A DNA stretch of 64,000 bases from assembly GCF_028476545.1 (NCBI RefSeq), contig NW_026732299.1, forward strand, positions 62,001 to 126,000, written 5' to 3'. The DNA comes from Physella acuta. Its lineage: Eukaryota; Mollusca; Gastropoda; Physidae. Each line of letters begins with the position of its first letter. The first letter of the stretch is position 1. The notes under the pieces were generated by a model. That model was not told the DNA's origin. It worked only from the letters and a program-made list of their open reading frames with translations, and did not search any database. The translations under genes and the position numbers were made by a program. This document shows, piece by piece, positions 35,691-60,474 of this stretch.

Positions 35691-35862
35691 AATAGCCGCG
35701 GGCGATTTTACGTACCCAAAACGATAGATTACCCATTTTTGTATTTTAAAAAACATAAATCCTCCTCAAAATGTGAAATAATTATTAAAATTTAAGGAGT
35801 CACCTGTTTTTCACATTACAAGTCGCGGGCGATTTTACGTACCCAAAACGATAGATTACCGG
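35687..35862. mobile_element. Two stacked GGTAATC-family right ends
   Basis: CGGGCGATTTTACGTACCC followed by AAAACGATAGATTACC occurs twice in the same orientation, ending at 35733 and 35862. The second is preceded by GGAGTCACCTGTTTTTCAC, the family's normal subterminal block. One copy probably inserted next to or into another. Confidence 0.65.
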
Positions 35863-36407
35863 CCTAAGCCTACGGCTAAAAGTAAAACACTAGATCTAGA
35901 TCTAAGTGCTAAAGCTAAAACTAGAGAGATCTAATAAAATTAAAAATATTTTTAAAATATCTCTTACTTACCTGTGTAATCTTTTATTGTAAGCCCCAAA
36001 GGCATTTTCAACAATAAAGAGACAGTCTAAGAATAGTCTAAGACACTTCAAGATTTCAGATCTTGATTAGGTCTAGAATCTAAATTTCTAAAAGATTCTT
36101 TATTAACTTCACAGTTGAGATGCCAATGTTTACTTTACGGTCACGCTGATTTTCCGGATTCTACTTTTATACGTTGCGCTTGATAAATGATGTAGCCTAG
36201 CCTAGGCTAACACAAGTTAGATCTAGCTATTAAAACAATTTTTGTTTCTCCTTAGAAAGTGTTATAGTTATTAATATTAACTTATTACTAACGATAGGCC
36301 AAGATCTAGATATCTAGATTCATATTATATATTATATAAATATAACTAATATATTATAAGACACTATTCACTATAAGTAGGCCTATAGATCTATTTCTGC
36401 TTTAAAG
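35863..36407. promoter_or_regulatory. Spacer upstream of NAT9
   Basis: RRP7A and NAT9 are divergent, so 34914-36407 must hold both promoters. No TATA box stands out. GATCTAGATCTA runs occur at 35893-35905. Boundaries are inferred only from the start codons. Confidence 0.3.
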
Positions 36408-38968
36408 ATGAAGGAAAATGAGAATGTTAGAATAGTTGGTTCCAAAGTCATATTGGTACCATATGAAATTTATCACGTTGAAAAGTAGGAAACTAATACT
36501 ATCAAATATTTATTTATATTTATTTAATACTGTAACTAGATTCTAGATCTAGATACGTAATATAAATAATTAATTATAATAAAATATTCCTGATAATTAT
36601 AATTAATTAACAAACAAAATAAAAAAAGGATACCAATGTCCAATAATCACATTAGTAAGAAGTTTTATATTATTATATCTAGATCTAGATCTAGATCTAT
36701 TAAGAACCTATCACTATCAGGTCCACAAATGATGTCACACTCGCAGGGGGGGGGGGATGATGTGGGAGGGGGTTTCAGATAGTGTGATGTCTTTTGTATT
36801 ATAAAAAAGTGATGTTACAAAATGAATGTTAGCCATTATTTCACATTTCAGAAAACTATTTTTGAAAATTGTAAAATTCGTTAAAATATTCTGTGTTGAC
36901 TGAGCTCAGGGTCTGGGTTTTTTTAACTGACACGAGGGGGGGGGGGGGAATCGTAAAAAAGAATAACATTTATGGATGACAGCACACACCTTTTTTAAGA
37001 AGATTCTGTTATTGTCCCATTATCGGACGATATAAGAAATCCACCCTACTGAGTTTGGTGTCACCCAATGCTGTGACTGAGGGTGTCACTTTTCTATTTT
37101 TGTCACCCCCATTATCCCTGCTAGAATACTAGATCTACTTATTCACTTATTTAACTAAATCATGTTTTAACAGTAAATTTTACGATTTTTTTCAAATTAT
37201 TGTAACCCCCCCTATTCTCCAGGTATCATAGTTGGATGGAGTCTGAAGAGCTTCGACAGCTCACAGCTTCTGAACGACTGTCCCTCGAAGAAGAATATGA
37301 AATGCAAAGGAAATGGAGAGAAGATTGTGATAGTATGTACAGAACATTCATGAATCTGTAACCTAATCATTGTTTCTATTTCTCCTGCCTTTACCAGAAA
37401 TGCAGAAGTAAACAGTACTTCCACAAGAGCAGTTATATATTTTGTTAATCTTGGGTTCTTAACATTGCCTAAAATATTTTAAAATATATCTTGTCACTGT
37501 AATATTACTAATAATTCGGGCAGATGAGGCTCGTTAGCTGGGGACAGCCACTCTTCTAGGAGAGACAACTCCAAAATCAAACAACTGCTGCCTTGTAGTT
37601 TGTTCTTGGCTGAACAAAGGCTATGGAAGCAAATCCAAAAAGAAAAGCAGGCTGAAATCGGAGTCAATGGCCTCAATGGCACATAACCAGTTGACACGCA
37701 TCTTTAATTGTGATGGAGGCGTGATCGAGTCGGCAAAAGCTCATGGTTGATAAATTCAAAAAAGTCTCGAGTTCAACCCTCTGTCAGATAAGGCTTGATC
37801 CCTTCCAACACTAAAAATTAAGAACGAAGAAGAAGAAGACTGTAATAACTTTTTTCAGACAAATGGGAAAGCTTAAAAGACAATTAATGTAATCATTGTC
37901 AAAATGGTATTCTGTACAATCTTGTTTTTATTTCAGAGTGTACATTTATTATTTTAAGTAAAGAATCTTATCTTACAAGCAGTCTGTCTGAGACATCCAA
38001 AAAAGAAATAGGTAAATACTTTTTCTGTCCATGTCTTTTAAAATTTACAAAGTCTGATAAACTTAAAAATAAATTTAATGACTAATTTAACTGTGTTGAT
38101 TGGCAACAAAATTATCGATCTCTCATTTACTGTAACCCAAAAGCTTTCAAAAGCAAAGTAAAATACTTTTTAGCATAAATTGTATTTTTTTAAAATATCT
38201 CTCAAAATTTCAGAAAAATGTAATAATGGTTGAATAATATTAGATATTTTGTTTCTTTTTTGCTTTTAATAAAAAAATTTAATTCTCAGAATGTATGATT
38301 GGTGATGTGAATATATTCTATACACCAAATTCACATGATCGATCAGAAGGTGAGGTAGAGATTATGATAGCTGGTAAGTTATACAATTTTTTAAAGTTCA
38401 CTTCACACTGTCTTCTGTTAATACTACAAGTCTGCATCTGTGAAGTAAGATTCAATTGTATTATATTACTTGTTTAAAAAGAATACAAATAATTACTTTT
38501 AGTTATATTTAATTAAATTTCACTCAATCAATATAGTTTTTAATCAAAACCATTAAAATTAATAACAGATTTTGATAAAGACATTTTTTTTAAAAACAGA
38601 ACCTTCTGCTAGAGGCAAAAGTATGGGTAAAGAGGCTGTATGTTTAGTGATGAAATATGGTAATAAATTTGTCATTTAATGTCCTAAACTAAATATGTTA
38701 TTATTTATCAAAATATGTTATGTTAAAGCAAATTAGTGTTGTTGCAGGTTTATGAATAATTGTTAATAAAATATTTTATTGCATCTTTATTAAATTAATT
38801 TTTTACTGTGCAACTTTTAGCTCAAGATATATTAAAAACAACATTGTTTACTTGTAAAATTGGGTTTGAGAATACTACAAGTCTGCATCTGTTTCAATCA
38901 TTAGGATTTATAGAAGTAAGTACTACACAGTGGCACAAATTATAGCTTTATATCTATCTATATCTATA

Positions 38969-39043
<75 letters not shown>

Positions 39044-39050
39044 GTGTATA

Positions 39051-39089
<39 letters not shown>

Positions 39090-39142
39090 TTTATGTGTTT
39101 TATGTGTATGTATATATATATATGTTGTGTATATATATATGT

Positions 39143-39235
<93 letters not shown>

Positions 39236-39445
39236 ATATTTATATATATATATACATAAATATGATTTACTATTGTCTATATTGTCAAAGATGATTTAGA
39301 AATGTCTATTATTGTGATACAATTTACATTACAGATATCACGTTCTGATGTCTTTAAAGAGTTAACTTTATCCTTAAGCGCTACAGAATTTAAAAGAAAG
39401 GGTTTTCCCTGGCTTCAGAATTACACACTTGAAATAATAAAATAA
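36408..39445 (+). CDS. NAT9: N-acetyltransferase 9 (GNAT family)
   Basis: Seven coding exons: 36408-36484, 37223-37332, 37937-38011, 38290-38373, 38600-38659, 38821-38915 and 39335-39445. All are GT-AG and in phase, giving 203 residues against 207 in human NAT9. From memory, [20 protein letters not shown] matches [30 protein letters not shown] matches [21 protein letters not shown] matches [31 protein letters not shown] matches GEIEVMIAEPSCRGKGLGTE. The RGKSMG stretch is the acetyl-CoA pyrophosphate-binding Q/R-x-x-G-x-G/A loop of GNAT enzymes. NAT9 is a cytosolic GNAT protein; fly work ties it to microtubule stability, and its substrate is uncertain. The last intron carries about 300 bp of AT microsatellite. 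An AATAAA overlaps the final codons. Divergent from RRP7A; repeats separate it from ECD downstream. Confidence 0.93.
36718..36981. mobile_element. Diverged relative of the TGACGTCA MITE, in NAT9 intron 1
   Basis: Left end AGGTCCACAAATGATGTCAC and right end ACATTTATGGATGACAGC mirror the termini of 19135-19511, with several changes. The interior is G-rich. Confidence 0.55.
37497..37830 (+). mobile_element. tRNA-derived SINE sequences in NAT9 intron 2
   Basis: At 37705-37790, GTGATCGAGTCGGC and, about 35 bases on, CTCGAGTTCAACCC form tRNA-like A and B boxes. The preceding part holds GTTAGCTGGGGACAGCCAC, shared with the SINE body at 49195. Two partial copies appear joined. Confidence 0.55.
38955..39258. 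repeat. (AT)n microsatellite in NAT9 intron 6
   Basis: About 300 bp of TA dinucleotides interrupted by TGTGTATGTGTGTG segments. Ile-Tyr frames across it are artefacts. Confidence 0.96.
39436..39441 (+). terminator. Candidate NAT9 polyadenylation signal overlapping the stop region
   Basis: AATAAA lies within the last codons (ATA ATA AAA TAA). A strong T/GT-rich stretch, TGATTGTTTTG and onward, follows at 39460-39483. If used, the 3' UTR would be only about 10-25 bases. Confidence 0.35.
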
Positions 39446-39779
39446 CATATTTTATTTTCATGATTGTTTTGTTTTTTTTGTAGTATACTTTTTTGTGTGT
39501 GTTTGTCATTTAATAACCATTTCAATCTTTATGGCAAAATTAAGTTGCTAAAGGTAACTCTGCATAAGGTAAAGTTAAGACTATTGAATTTTTTGATAAA
39601 ACTGAAATGTCAAGAATCCACCTTCTGTTTCCAAAGACAAAGAATAGCTGATGAACGTGTATAGATTCCTGGGTTATCCTAATCATATTATTTATTTACG
39701 CATTGCTAAAGCAGCGATTCGCCCCTGTAGATCTGCTTATACTCAACCATCATGTAGAGATGCCCAATAGGCCTCCATA
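39446..39779. other. NAT9-ECD spacer, proximal part
   Basis: About 330 bp of AT-rich sequence with no supported feature beyond the NAT9 3' end. Confidence 0.5.
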
Positions 39780-40155
39780 TCTATATATATAATTCTCTTC
39801 TGGGAGACGCTAGAAAACAAGCTGTAAGCGCGCTCCCTACCACCCCCACCCCTACATGGTCTGGTGAGCTGTGGTTCACTCTAAATGTTTACAAGCAAAG
39901 CCGGGTTTAGTGACGACTATTAGGGGCAGATAATTTAGTTTGAAACGATTTTAAACTTGGGGGGTGGGTAACTAAGTGGAGTTTACTTTAACGGAGGAGG
40001 GGGGGGTTATCGTCCTTAACTAGCTACTTATAGTGTTTTAAAGAAATATTTTCAGTGGCAGCGTTGGTACTGTCGAATTCACAGATTATGAATTACTGAG
40101 AAGTAGAAAAAAAAACAACTAAATAGCGGCGTATGATATGCCGCGGGTCGGCTCG
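39780..40155 (+). mobile_element. Helitron-like non-autonomous element
   Basis: A|TCTATATATATAATTCTC at the start and GGCTCG|T at the end. The subterminal hairpin GCGGC-GTATGATAT-GCCGC lies 12 bases before the end. No target duplication is seen; it sits between A and T. Same family as 21802-22807 (minus) and 44723-45082 (plus). Confidence 0.68.
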
Positions 40156-40332
40156 TATTTATTTAATTCTCTTAAATATTGAGCAGATTGACTTAAACAG
40201 GGGCATGTTTTTAATGAATAAACGTGTGGAAATACAAAATATTGCACATTTAAAATGATATTAAACCTATAATTCAATATGTATTTTACTAATTTTGTTT
40301 ATTATTTGGAAAATACGTTAATATAATTGTTT

Positions 40333-41103
40333 AAATAAACCGGGAGTGATCTCCCCTAAACTTTCTCGAATATTCTTATATAAAATAACAGGGGATGGGA
40401 ACTCGGGCTATAGACATGATTTTTAATCCATTTTAAATACTTAAAGTTTTAAAAATAGAATAAAATCTCGTAGACAAATTAATTGCACACCAAGTGAACG
40501 CGAATAAAAAAGCGCATAATAGTGCGCAATATTATTAGTACTTTTAAAATTTACATTAGTTTTTTGAGAAATTGGAAGTAGCGTAAATTACTACTTCCGG
40601 TCAACGAAAAATTCTCAAAATTTGACAGAAGGTAGAGAATTAGATCTTTTACTTACATATCAAATTTCATTTATCTATCTGAAATAGTACTCAAGTTATA
40701 GGCTTTTGAAAAATTCAAAGTAGAAAAAGTACCACTTCCGGTTATCCGAAATCGCTCAAAAGTTGATACGGATCTACGATTTTGATAAAATACTTATATA
40801 TGAAATTTCATCAACCTAGCTGTAACGGTACTCAAGTTATCGTGTTTACACACGGACACACACACACACAGACATACGGACAGAATTGCAAAGCCCAGTT
40901 TTTCAGACTGGAATACGCATAAAACCTTTTAATTTTGATAAATCTGGATTGATAATTTTTGCCCGATTAAAATAAGTCCTCTATACTTCGGATGTGATGA
41001 AGGACTGAGGTGTAATACGGTGAAAATAGTTAAAATTTCAAGTGATTTTTGTGCACGATTACAATACTTTCTCTATACTTCGTATATACGAGAAAGTAAA
41101 AAA
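40333..41103 (+). mobile_element. Unclassified ~0.7-kb repeat, copy 1, just upstream of ECD
   Basis: Starts AAATAAACCGGGAGTGATCT (with a GGGAG-TGAT-CTCCC hairpin) then ACTTTCTCGAATATTC. It ends CTTCGTATATACGAGAAAGT plus an A run. The outer ACTTTCTCG and CGAGAAAGT form a 9-bp inverted terminus. The interior has CTCAAGTTATCG followed by an ACACACGGACAC-type microsatellite. It ends 105 bases before the ECD start codon. Copy 2, same orientation, is at 47013-47709. Confidence 0.75.
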
Positions 41104-41207
41104 ATGCGAATTAAAATGCGATATTTTAATTGAGTCTATTCACCAATCAATTGTGAATGGTTGTGAGATCCTTGTACAACATTTGTTTATATTGGAAAAC
41201 ATGAACG

Positions 41208-52646
<11,439 letters not shown>

Positions 52647-52870
52647 GTCTTTTTATTCAAAGCTTTGTGACACCTTTACAAGTCAATGTTTCACTACAGC
52701 CTCAAATTTTTTATGTATTTTGGTAACAGTATATAAAAAAGTTAGTATGTTATTTCAGTAATTTAACTGATTAACAATTATTAACTTCTGCAATTTGTAA
52801 TCACTTTTAAGTTTCTATATTGTGCAGTAGTTCATTAGACTAAGCAATAATGGTTGAATTCTTTGCGTGA

Positions 52871-52876
52871 AATAAA
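52871..52876 (+). terminator. Candidate ECD polyadenylation signal
   Basis: First AATAAA after the ECD stop, about 225 bases downstream, with TTTTAGTGTACTC following at 52897. Confidence 0.5.
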
Positions 52877-55800
52877 TGTATTTAAAATTGGAGCAAATTT
52901 TAGTGTACTCTAATTCTATTGACAAAACATAGATATTCTTAAACCCTAAAAAATCACATTACATAACTGAAATGAAGAAAATTGAAAAAGCTGACAATCA
53001 TTGCTTCTGTATGTTATGCATGTTGTATTAAACCCCTAGATAAAACCTGGCAGCTCATAATAAACATTTAAATGGGTCCAGTCAATCTACAGCATCAGCC
53101 AGGTATTTTTACAGCAATGAAAGACATGAGGGCCGTTAAATTATTTTTTAAACATTTATAAAACTACAAATGATTTTTCTTTTGTTATTGAACAATTTAT
53201 TGAAATTATTTGTTTTTTTTTTTGTATTTATCTCTTTGTTTTTAAGTGGAAAAATTTTGTTTAACATTCTGTTTATTTTTAAGGATAACATTGTTGATAC
53301 TGTATATTGACTTATCTGTATTAAATTTAAGAATACTTTTTATACTGTGAGTTTTTTTGTTATTGTTGATTTTATTTGCCTTTCTTCAAATGCAATGACA
53401 TTATATATTTTTTAACTTTTTTTTTCATACATTATTTGCACTGACCAACATTTGAGTTTGTGAAAATGTTGGTGCTTGGCTTTGTTTCCTTCTAAGTTGT
53501 TCAATTTAGCATTGTTCATGTAAATTTTGTATAACAGATTCCATCCTTTGTTACTTTACTTGATAAAAATCAAATTTTCCCCACAGAGTGTTTTTGTAAG
53601 CATTAGCCCACTACTTATAATAAAAGTTTTTTAAAGGTATTTTAATGTAAATTTGTTACATTTTATACAATTTTTGCTAATTTTTGCATGCTCAAATTTA
53701 TTCCATTTACCGGTCTTGATTATTCCCCGGGGAAACAGTATTTGAGAATAAGCATAATTTACATTTGGTACAACACTCTAAGTAATGTGACAGACAATTA
53801 AGTTGAGTTGGACCAAACATTGCATTCTAAAAACATCTTGTTAACATAATAGTAGCCAATGTGTTGGCGTTTCTATATTTAATTTGTAGTTGAAAGTATT
53901 GACATTATATTTGTTACCCAGGTATATATTTGCTGCAGTAAATGCACTCACATGTTTACTATTTTTACTTTGACATGTTATGATTACCAGTTAATTATAA
54001 GTACTTATTAATACAAATGAAGATAAATTGGTCCAGTTGTACACTGTTGCTAGGTTTAAAAAAAGGCTTACCAGGTGTAGTTAAAGCTTAATTAACTAGA
54101 AATTATGCTTCAAAGTTTAATCGACCTGTAAATTTTGTTACAGTCTTGAAACTAAATTGTTCATTATTTTTCTAATAGCTTAAATTACCAATGAACAATG
54201 CTTAATGGCAGCTAAGATTATTTTACCATCATACAATCAACACTGGTCACAAGTATAACATAAAAAGTAATTTTTGAGGTTAAGCTTGCCCTGCTTGAAA
54301 CTAGAATGGTTATGTCATTTTTTAATCTAATTTTTCTATTGGTATTATTGTGTCTTATTTTCTCCTTACAATGGCATGATGTTTGATTTACTTTAACATT
54401 TTAATTAGAGGTTTTTTATCCTTATGTGACACCTTGGGGTTTTGTTTATTCCCAAAAATATAGAGGAATAGTATCTGATTGAATAACCTTTCATCGTTGT
54501 GGTTTGTATTGTACAGCTGGTTAATTGATATTGTTTGGTTTTTTTTCATGTATTTTATCATATAACATTTGTTTTATAAAAGACTACCACCTGAAGCTGT
54601 GTTGATATATTATCAACATTGATTATGATTTTACTCTTTAAAAATTAAAGTTAACAAACTATTAATATGAAATAAAATATCTTGCCCAGTTGATTTAAAA
54701 AGTGTTAATGCTGTTTAAAAAATTATACTTGACGCTAAGGTATCTTTAAATTGAAGTTGATATTTTCAAGGCATGTTACCTACATATAGACATCACAAAT
54801 TTAACAGAACTTACATTTGATACAGTTTTTTATATTTAACTAATTCAAATTCTTTTTTTACTTCATTGTTTAATGTGATCATTTTTTTTTTTTTGTTTTT
54901 TTTTTTTTATGAAATATTTGTATTTTAAAGGTATTTTTTCAACATTATTAATTAGATCTATACTGCAATTATATTACTCATGCATTGTTTACAAAGGATA
55001 TACCAAGCCTTGGGTTCTGTTTGGTGCTCATTTTTAAATTTTAGTTTCTAGCTATTAAAAAGGTAATTGTTTTTCATAATGTAATGAACTGATATTTTAA
55101 TGGCTATTTTTAAATTTTCAATTCACTTTCAAGATAATCAGCATTGTCCATTCTTAAAATTACTCTGCATTCACTAAGAGTAAGATTTGACAACTTTTAC
55201 AAATGTGTTATATTCACTCACTGATTTAATAAAGTTGTATTAAATTTGTTCCTCTTACTACCTTAGTTCCGGCATCTGTAAATAATGCACTAATAAAGGT
55301 TGTACTGGTACTTAAAAGTTATGATTAAATTCTTAACATTTTTTTAACATTTCATATTCAAATGTTGTGAAAATAAGGATAATTTCTTAATTTTTTCCCA
55401 ATAATTCTATTAATTAAATTTTGTTGAGAGTAAAACTTGACAGACCAGTATTACTGTAAAGGCTGTGAAAAATTAGCTTTACTTCAGGTATTCTAGGTTG
55501 TGGACTTCAGATGCTTATTCATTCATTCTCAGAGTAAGGCTTGCAAAACTTTTTATCTATCAAAGCTTTAATAATATTAAACTCATGTAGGCCTCCATTT
55601 TTTTTAATAATACAAATTGTAAATTTAATAATAGGATCATCATAATTTAACAGCAGTTTATCAAAATAGATTTTAGTAAAGACCTGTTTTTATTTACTTT
55701 TTGGTAGGGAAGGGTTTTTTTTTTTCCATTTAGTTTTCTCAAGTAGCTATTATGTTAAAAAAGTAATTGTTCATTTTTTTAATTTTTTGTTTTGACATTT

Positions 55801-56949
55801 TAAAACTATTTTTAATATGTTTTAATCTATTTGAAAAGGTATATGTACTAATCACTCAACATTTAGATTCGATTGGAGATTTTTTTTTTAAATGAACATT
55901 ACATTTCAGCCATACTGTATATAAATTTAAACAGTAGAATAAAAATTTTATAACAATTCAGCTTTACCTAATCCACTATTTTAACTTATTGTTCCAGTTC
56001 TAACCTTTTACTTTCTATAATATTCAACTACTAGCAGGTTTTAGCCTAACTTTTAAATAATGCAAATTACTTCACATTATGATAAATAGCAGATCTAAAA
56101 GCTTAATTGGTTTTTATATTTAAATTTGCAACCATAATAAAATAAGTACATTAAAGACATGGTCTAAATTAAAAAGGATAAAGGTTATTAAACCATTTAG
56201 TATCAGGATGCCTCTTTTTGTCAGAAATGCACAAAGAAAATTTAACATTTGTACTGACATTCTTATTTTGATTCTGATTCTCTTGCTACATTCTCAGAAG
56301 TAGTCCAACAAAAATTGTAACTTTCTAGAATCAACATTATTAAAACAAATAAGTTTCAATTATTTCAATGGTTTGAAATAACACGTAATTTAATTGATTG
56401 GAAATTTATTTTAAAATACTTTATTTTAATAGTTTTATTGGTTGCATATTGAGTTTCAAAAAGGTGTTTCTATGTTGTATAGATTTAATCTGTAATTATT
56501 TTACTGCTAAAGTAAGTTTTTTTATTAGTTAAATTGGATTATGTAAATTTTGTTTATCAAGAAAATTCATGGAAAAGCTTTGACATTTTTATTTGGCATT
56601 CCATTATTTGCATGCTCATTAGACTATGTAGTGACTATGTTGCATTTTTGGAATTCTGAATTTGGTTTCTAACTATTCTGGAGATTAGGTTAACTACTGC
56701 TTTTCTACTAAATAAACCTATGAAAAATCATTTTTGTTGTTAAATGAATGCCTGCTAACACACGGTTAACAAGAAAACTGTATTTTTGTCATTTTAGTTT
56801 TCTGCCTAAGATAGCAATGATTACACTTAATCTGGACAACCCCTATGTGGGTAAAGCAATGTAACCACAGTGTGATTACAAAATTCATTGAGGCAAAATC
56901 ATAGAAAAAAAAAAAAGTGCTGAACAATGATTGAAAAATATTCATAAAC

Positions 56950-57006
56950 TTTATTGCATTTACTTTAGAAATGACAATACTGTTACTGCAATAAAACAGA
57001 TTTATT
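56950..57006 (-). terminator. Candidate POLDIP3 polyadenylation signals
   Basis: On the minus strand AATAAA occurs at 57006-57001 and 56955-56950, giving a 3' UTR of roughly 0.8-0.9 kb. Other signals could be used instead. Confidence 0.4.
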
Positions 57007-57810
57007 AAGATTCCACTTGTGCTTTTCTGGTCCCTGTACTCTAGCAAGCACGTTTTTATACCATAAATCAAAAGGATCTAATAGAAACCACTAGAAAAAC
57101 CAAAACCTATAATTTATTTTAAAAAGTGTTAGTTTAACTTTAACATTATTAGGGGTTAAACAAAAAATAAATGACTCAAAGATTTTTAATATTAAGTTGA
57201 TTATAGTATAAATAAACAAAACACTGCTTTCTTATAAATTTAAAGTGAATTTTAACTGATAGAAAATTGCATAAAACTAATTTAAAACTTTGCATTTCTT
57301 GTAAAAAAAAAATGGTAATTTAGTTCAAACTTAGTGAGACTTTAGTCAATTAAGTGATCTAAATTTAAATCCTTTAATGAAAATAAAATGTTTCCATTGA
57401 TAGCATAAAAGGGATCCTAAAAATTAAAACCTTGAATTAAAAGACAATCCCTGTAATAACCCCGCCAAAAAAAAATCATTCACAATTATTGTTAGAAACA
57501 TTGTTCCTCATCAAAATGTTTGCGTCATGACAGGAATGAGAATATTGTTTATAAAATTTTAACTTATTACTTTACTATTAACAGCAACACTTACAAAAAA
57601 TGTATAGCTAAATTAATTCCAATGTATTTTAAATTGTATTTAGTTATCATCTTGTTATACTGCAGCTAATATTTACATACTTAAAACAGAATATTTAAAA
57701 ACATGAGTTTATAGCCTGGCCAAATGTATCATTTTGCATTAAATGAGTCAAACTATTCTGCAATATGTTATGTTGAGCCACAAAAAAGGGGTTTCCTACT
57801 TTAACTGGAT

Positions 57811-60474
57811 TTATATTTTGACAGTGAATCTAACTGATTTATTTGGCCCAGGAGGCCCTGCTTTAAACAATGCTCTATGAATTGTGGCTGTTTCAACTGC
57901 CGCTTCTGGCAATGATCCAATGCCACTGCCTTTCTTGTATAATCTGAAAGAAAAATTAAATTAAAAAATTTCTAACAAAATTTAAGGTGATCAAGAAGAT
58001 ACTATTAGGTAAATAAAGGTAAGAAAATTACCTTAAAGCTTCTCCAGTAATGTCAGGGTCAACATCTCCGACAGCTTTTTTTACCACTGCTGCTATTGGT
58101 GTTGTCATTTTTACGTACATGGGTTGTCCTTTACAAATAACAAAAAAGTTAATCTATGGCCATACAAAGCAAAGGGACTATTGTGTTGTAAAGTTTTATA
58201 CTTGTATTAACCTAGTAAATATATGTTGCAATTGTAGTTGTAATGGAAAATACAAAACTTACCATCCAATTCTCTACTGTGATATTTTTGAATAGCACTC
58301 AAGGCATCTTCTTTGTTCACATACACAACTTCAGCATTACCAGGCTTCAACAGCTTGGCTTTTTTCAGAGGACCAACTGCACCAAAAAGCTCCTAGTTAA
58401 ATAAAAATTTGGTTAATTTTTTTTTCAGAAATCCTGATTAAATTATATTTTAAAAATTTTAATTAGAATTTAATACCTTTAAACAATAAATGAATCTGGT
58501 TCTTAGCAGAGATAATTACAATGAAAATATTGTGTACAAAAATAAGAAAACATACAATGATATCATCTTGTGTTACACCAGAAAATAAATTTGTCACCAT
58601 CACACGGAACCCCTGGAGTGGACTTATAATTTCTGATCTGTCATCCTGTAACTGAAGAGCATCATAATTGTTACAATTAACATTTGAATTCAAATTTGTT
58701 TTATTGTGCCTTTCAATTCATCTTTGAAAATATTGCAGTTTTCTTCTCAGCGTTTTTGAGCTATGATCATATTTTAGCAGATATTTGTCAGGAAATAAGT
58801 TCCCTTGAATATTTTTACTCAACTATTACGTCTTTAACCCTTAAAGCAAAGCCACAATCGTCGCTTGGCACGCTTTAAGGGTTAACCACAATATATACAC
58901 ACAAAACCAAAATATTTATAATACTCAATTAAGCTAAGTGTGCATTAAAAAAACAAAGATTTTTTTTAAAGCAAATGAACATCAATTAAACAAGTTTAAA
59001 TTTAATTCATATTTCTTACCTCCTCAATATCCAAGTCACTTACTAATGGGATGACTTTGGCTTTTTTGCTAAATGAAGGTTCACCAGTACCCATCTCTAT
59101 GCCAGGACCACCACCTTTTCCTAATCTCAATGGACCTGCCACTTCCTGCTGAGCCTGCCTTCTCTTAACACCAGTTGGTGTTAATTTTGTTGTCTGCAAC
59201 ACAGTTTTTGTCAGAGGCAATTTTGCACCTTGGGAAACTGTAGCTGCTCCTGGCGGTCCTCTTATTTGGGAAGAAAAGTCTCCTGAATATGTAACTGGTC
59301 TTATAGCAGAAGTTTCAACAGGCCTCATATTACTAATTTGTATTTTTGGGACATCTGTAGCTATGGATGCAGGGTTGTACAGTGGGTCATCATAATCTTT
59401 ATAAGATCGATGACTTGGGTAAGAAGGTTCATTATAGGAATAGTTCTGTGGGTTGTATGATTGGTAGGATGAATGTTTGGCAGAAGACTGAGATAAATAA
59501 CCAGACGGCTGAGATGCATGAATGACAACTGTCTGTTGAGCTGGCTGTCTGTAGCGATCATTGCGGATTTGAATTATTGGAACTGCATCAGTCAAATCAC
59601 TTTCAAAAGGCTATAGAACACAAAAACAAAATTGGTTACAAAATGATTTTTCTCTACTTTAGAAACTATATTTATTTCATTGCTTTAAATGTAACAAATA
59701 ACTGTCAGTTTAATATATCATTACCCATTGATTTGGATAATAAATTTCTTAAAAAACTAAACATAACATACCCTTGTTCTTTTGGTAACTTGCAATGAGT
59801 TTCCTGAGATAGAAACCTGTGTACTAGGAATGGGTCGTGTAACAATGAGGCCACTACTAGTGACCTGAACTTGAGCTTTACCCTGAGCTCCAGGGTTGGA
59901 CAACTGGTGACATAAGAAATTGCATAGGCTAAATAAAGTTATAAAAAAAATGAATTGTTGCAAAAAGGTTTTGATAAAAAATTATTACCTACTAGAAAAC
60001 TACTCTAAAAATGTGTATCTGAAGGCTTACTTACTGTTCTAGTTATTAAACCACCAGACTGTACAAGTCCATCAGTTGGCTAAAAAATAATATTCATAAA
60101 AAAATATTTATAAAAATGATCTTTTTCAAAATAAAAAAAAACAGAAATACAAACTAAAAACTTAAAAACTAAAAAAGAGATGTATATACCAGATTTCCAA
60201 CTCTCTTTCCTCTTCGTTTGGATTTCTTTGCCTGCCGCTGTAATAATGATCGTGCATCAAATGTGCCCTTTTGAACTTGTTTTTGAACTATTTTATTTCG
60301 AGCATCACCAGCACCACTCTTTTTATTGATTATTATTTTGTCTCTTGCATCCAGTATGTTTTTAGGTCCAAGCTTTTGGCGAGCATCAAATTTTCGTGGA
60401 ATGGGGCGATTTGCAGCCTTCACGAAAGGTTGTTGTAACTTTTTCTGCAATGGAGTCTTTGTGCCTAATCTTTT
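57811..60474 (-). CDS. POLDIP3: POLDIP3 / SKAR, RRM mRNA-export protein (5' exon missing)
   Basis: Eight coding exons, 5' to 3' on the minus strand: 60474-60190, 60079-60035, 59903-59772, 59610-59020, 58645-58556, 58392-58263, 58128-58032 and 57943-57811. All GT-AG and in phase; 500 residues without the first exon. The N-terminal part holds four DAR motifs (FDARQKLG, LDARDKI, GDARNKI, FDARSLL), as in human POLDIP3. The single RRM is split over exons 5-7: FRVMVTNLFSGVTQDDI, ELFGAVGPLKKAKLLKPGNA, EVVYVNKEDALSAIQKY, LDGQPMYVKM. The C-terminus (VDPDI ... HRALFKAG ... VRFTVKI) matches human VDPDTILKALFKSSG ... FKIKL. In human it binds the exon-junction/TREX machinery and S6K1, coupling splicing to export and translation, mainly in nuclear speckles. 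The exon with the start Met and the family's LDELIxKRG-type motif was not found within 3.5 kb and probably lies beyond 64000. Confidence 0.93.
58834..58885. mobile_element. 44-bp TTAA-flanked hairpin (micro-piggyBac-like) in POLDIP3 intron
   Basis: TTAA-CCCTTAAAGC ... GCTTTAAGGG-TTAA with a perfect 10-bp inverted repeat and a 24-bp loop. It lies in the intron between exons 59020 and 58645. It could be a minimal MITE or a chance hairpin. Confidence 0.4.

Larger units (their letters stand above)
52647..57810. other. ECD-POLDIP3 convergent spacer and 3' UTRs
   Basis: About 5.2 kb of AT-rich sequence (many T runs) between convergent genes. I saw no exon-like frame, RNA gene or TIR-bounded element. 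It holds the candidate polyadenylation signals of both genes. A non-coding transcript cannot be excluded. Confidence 0.55.
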
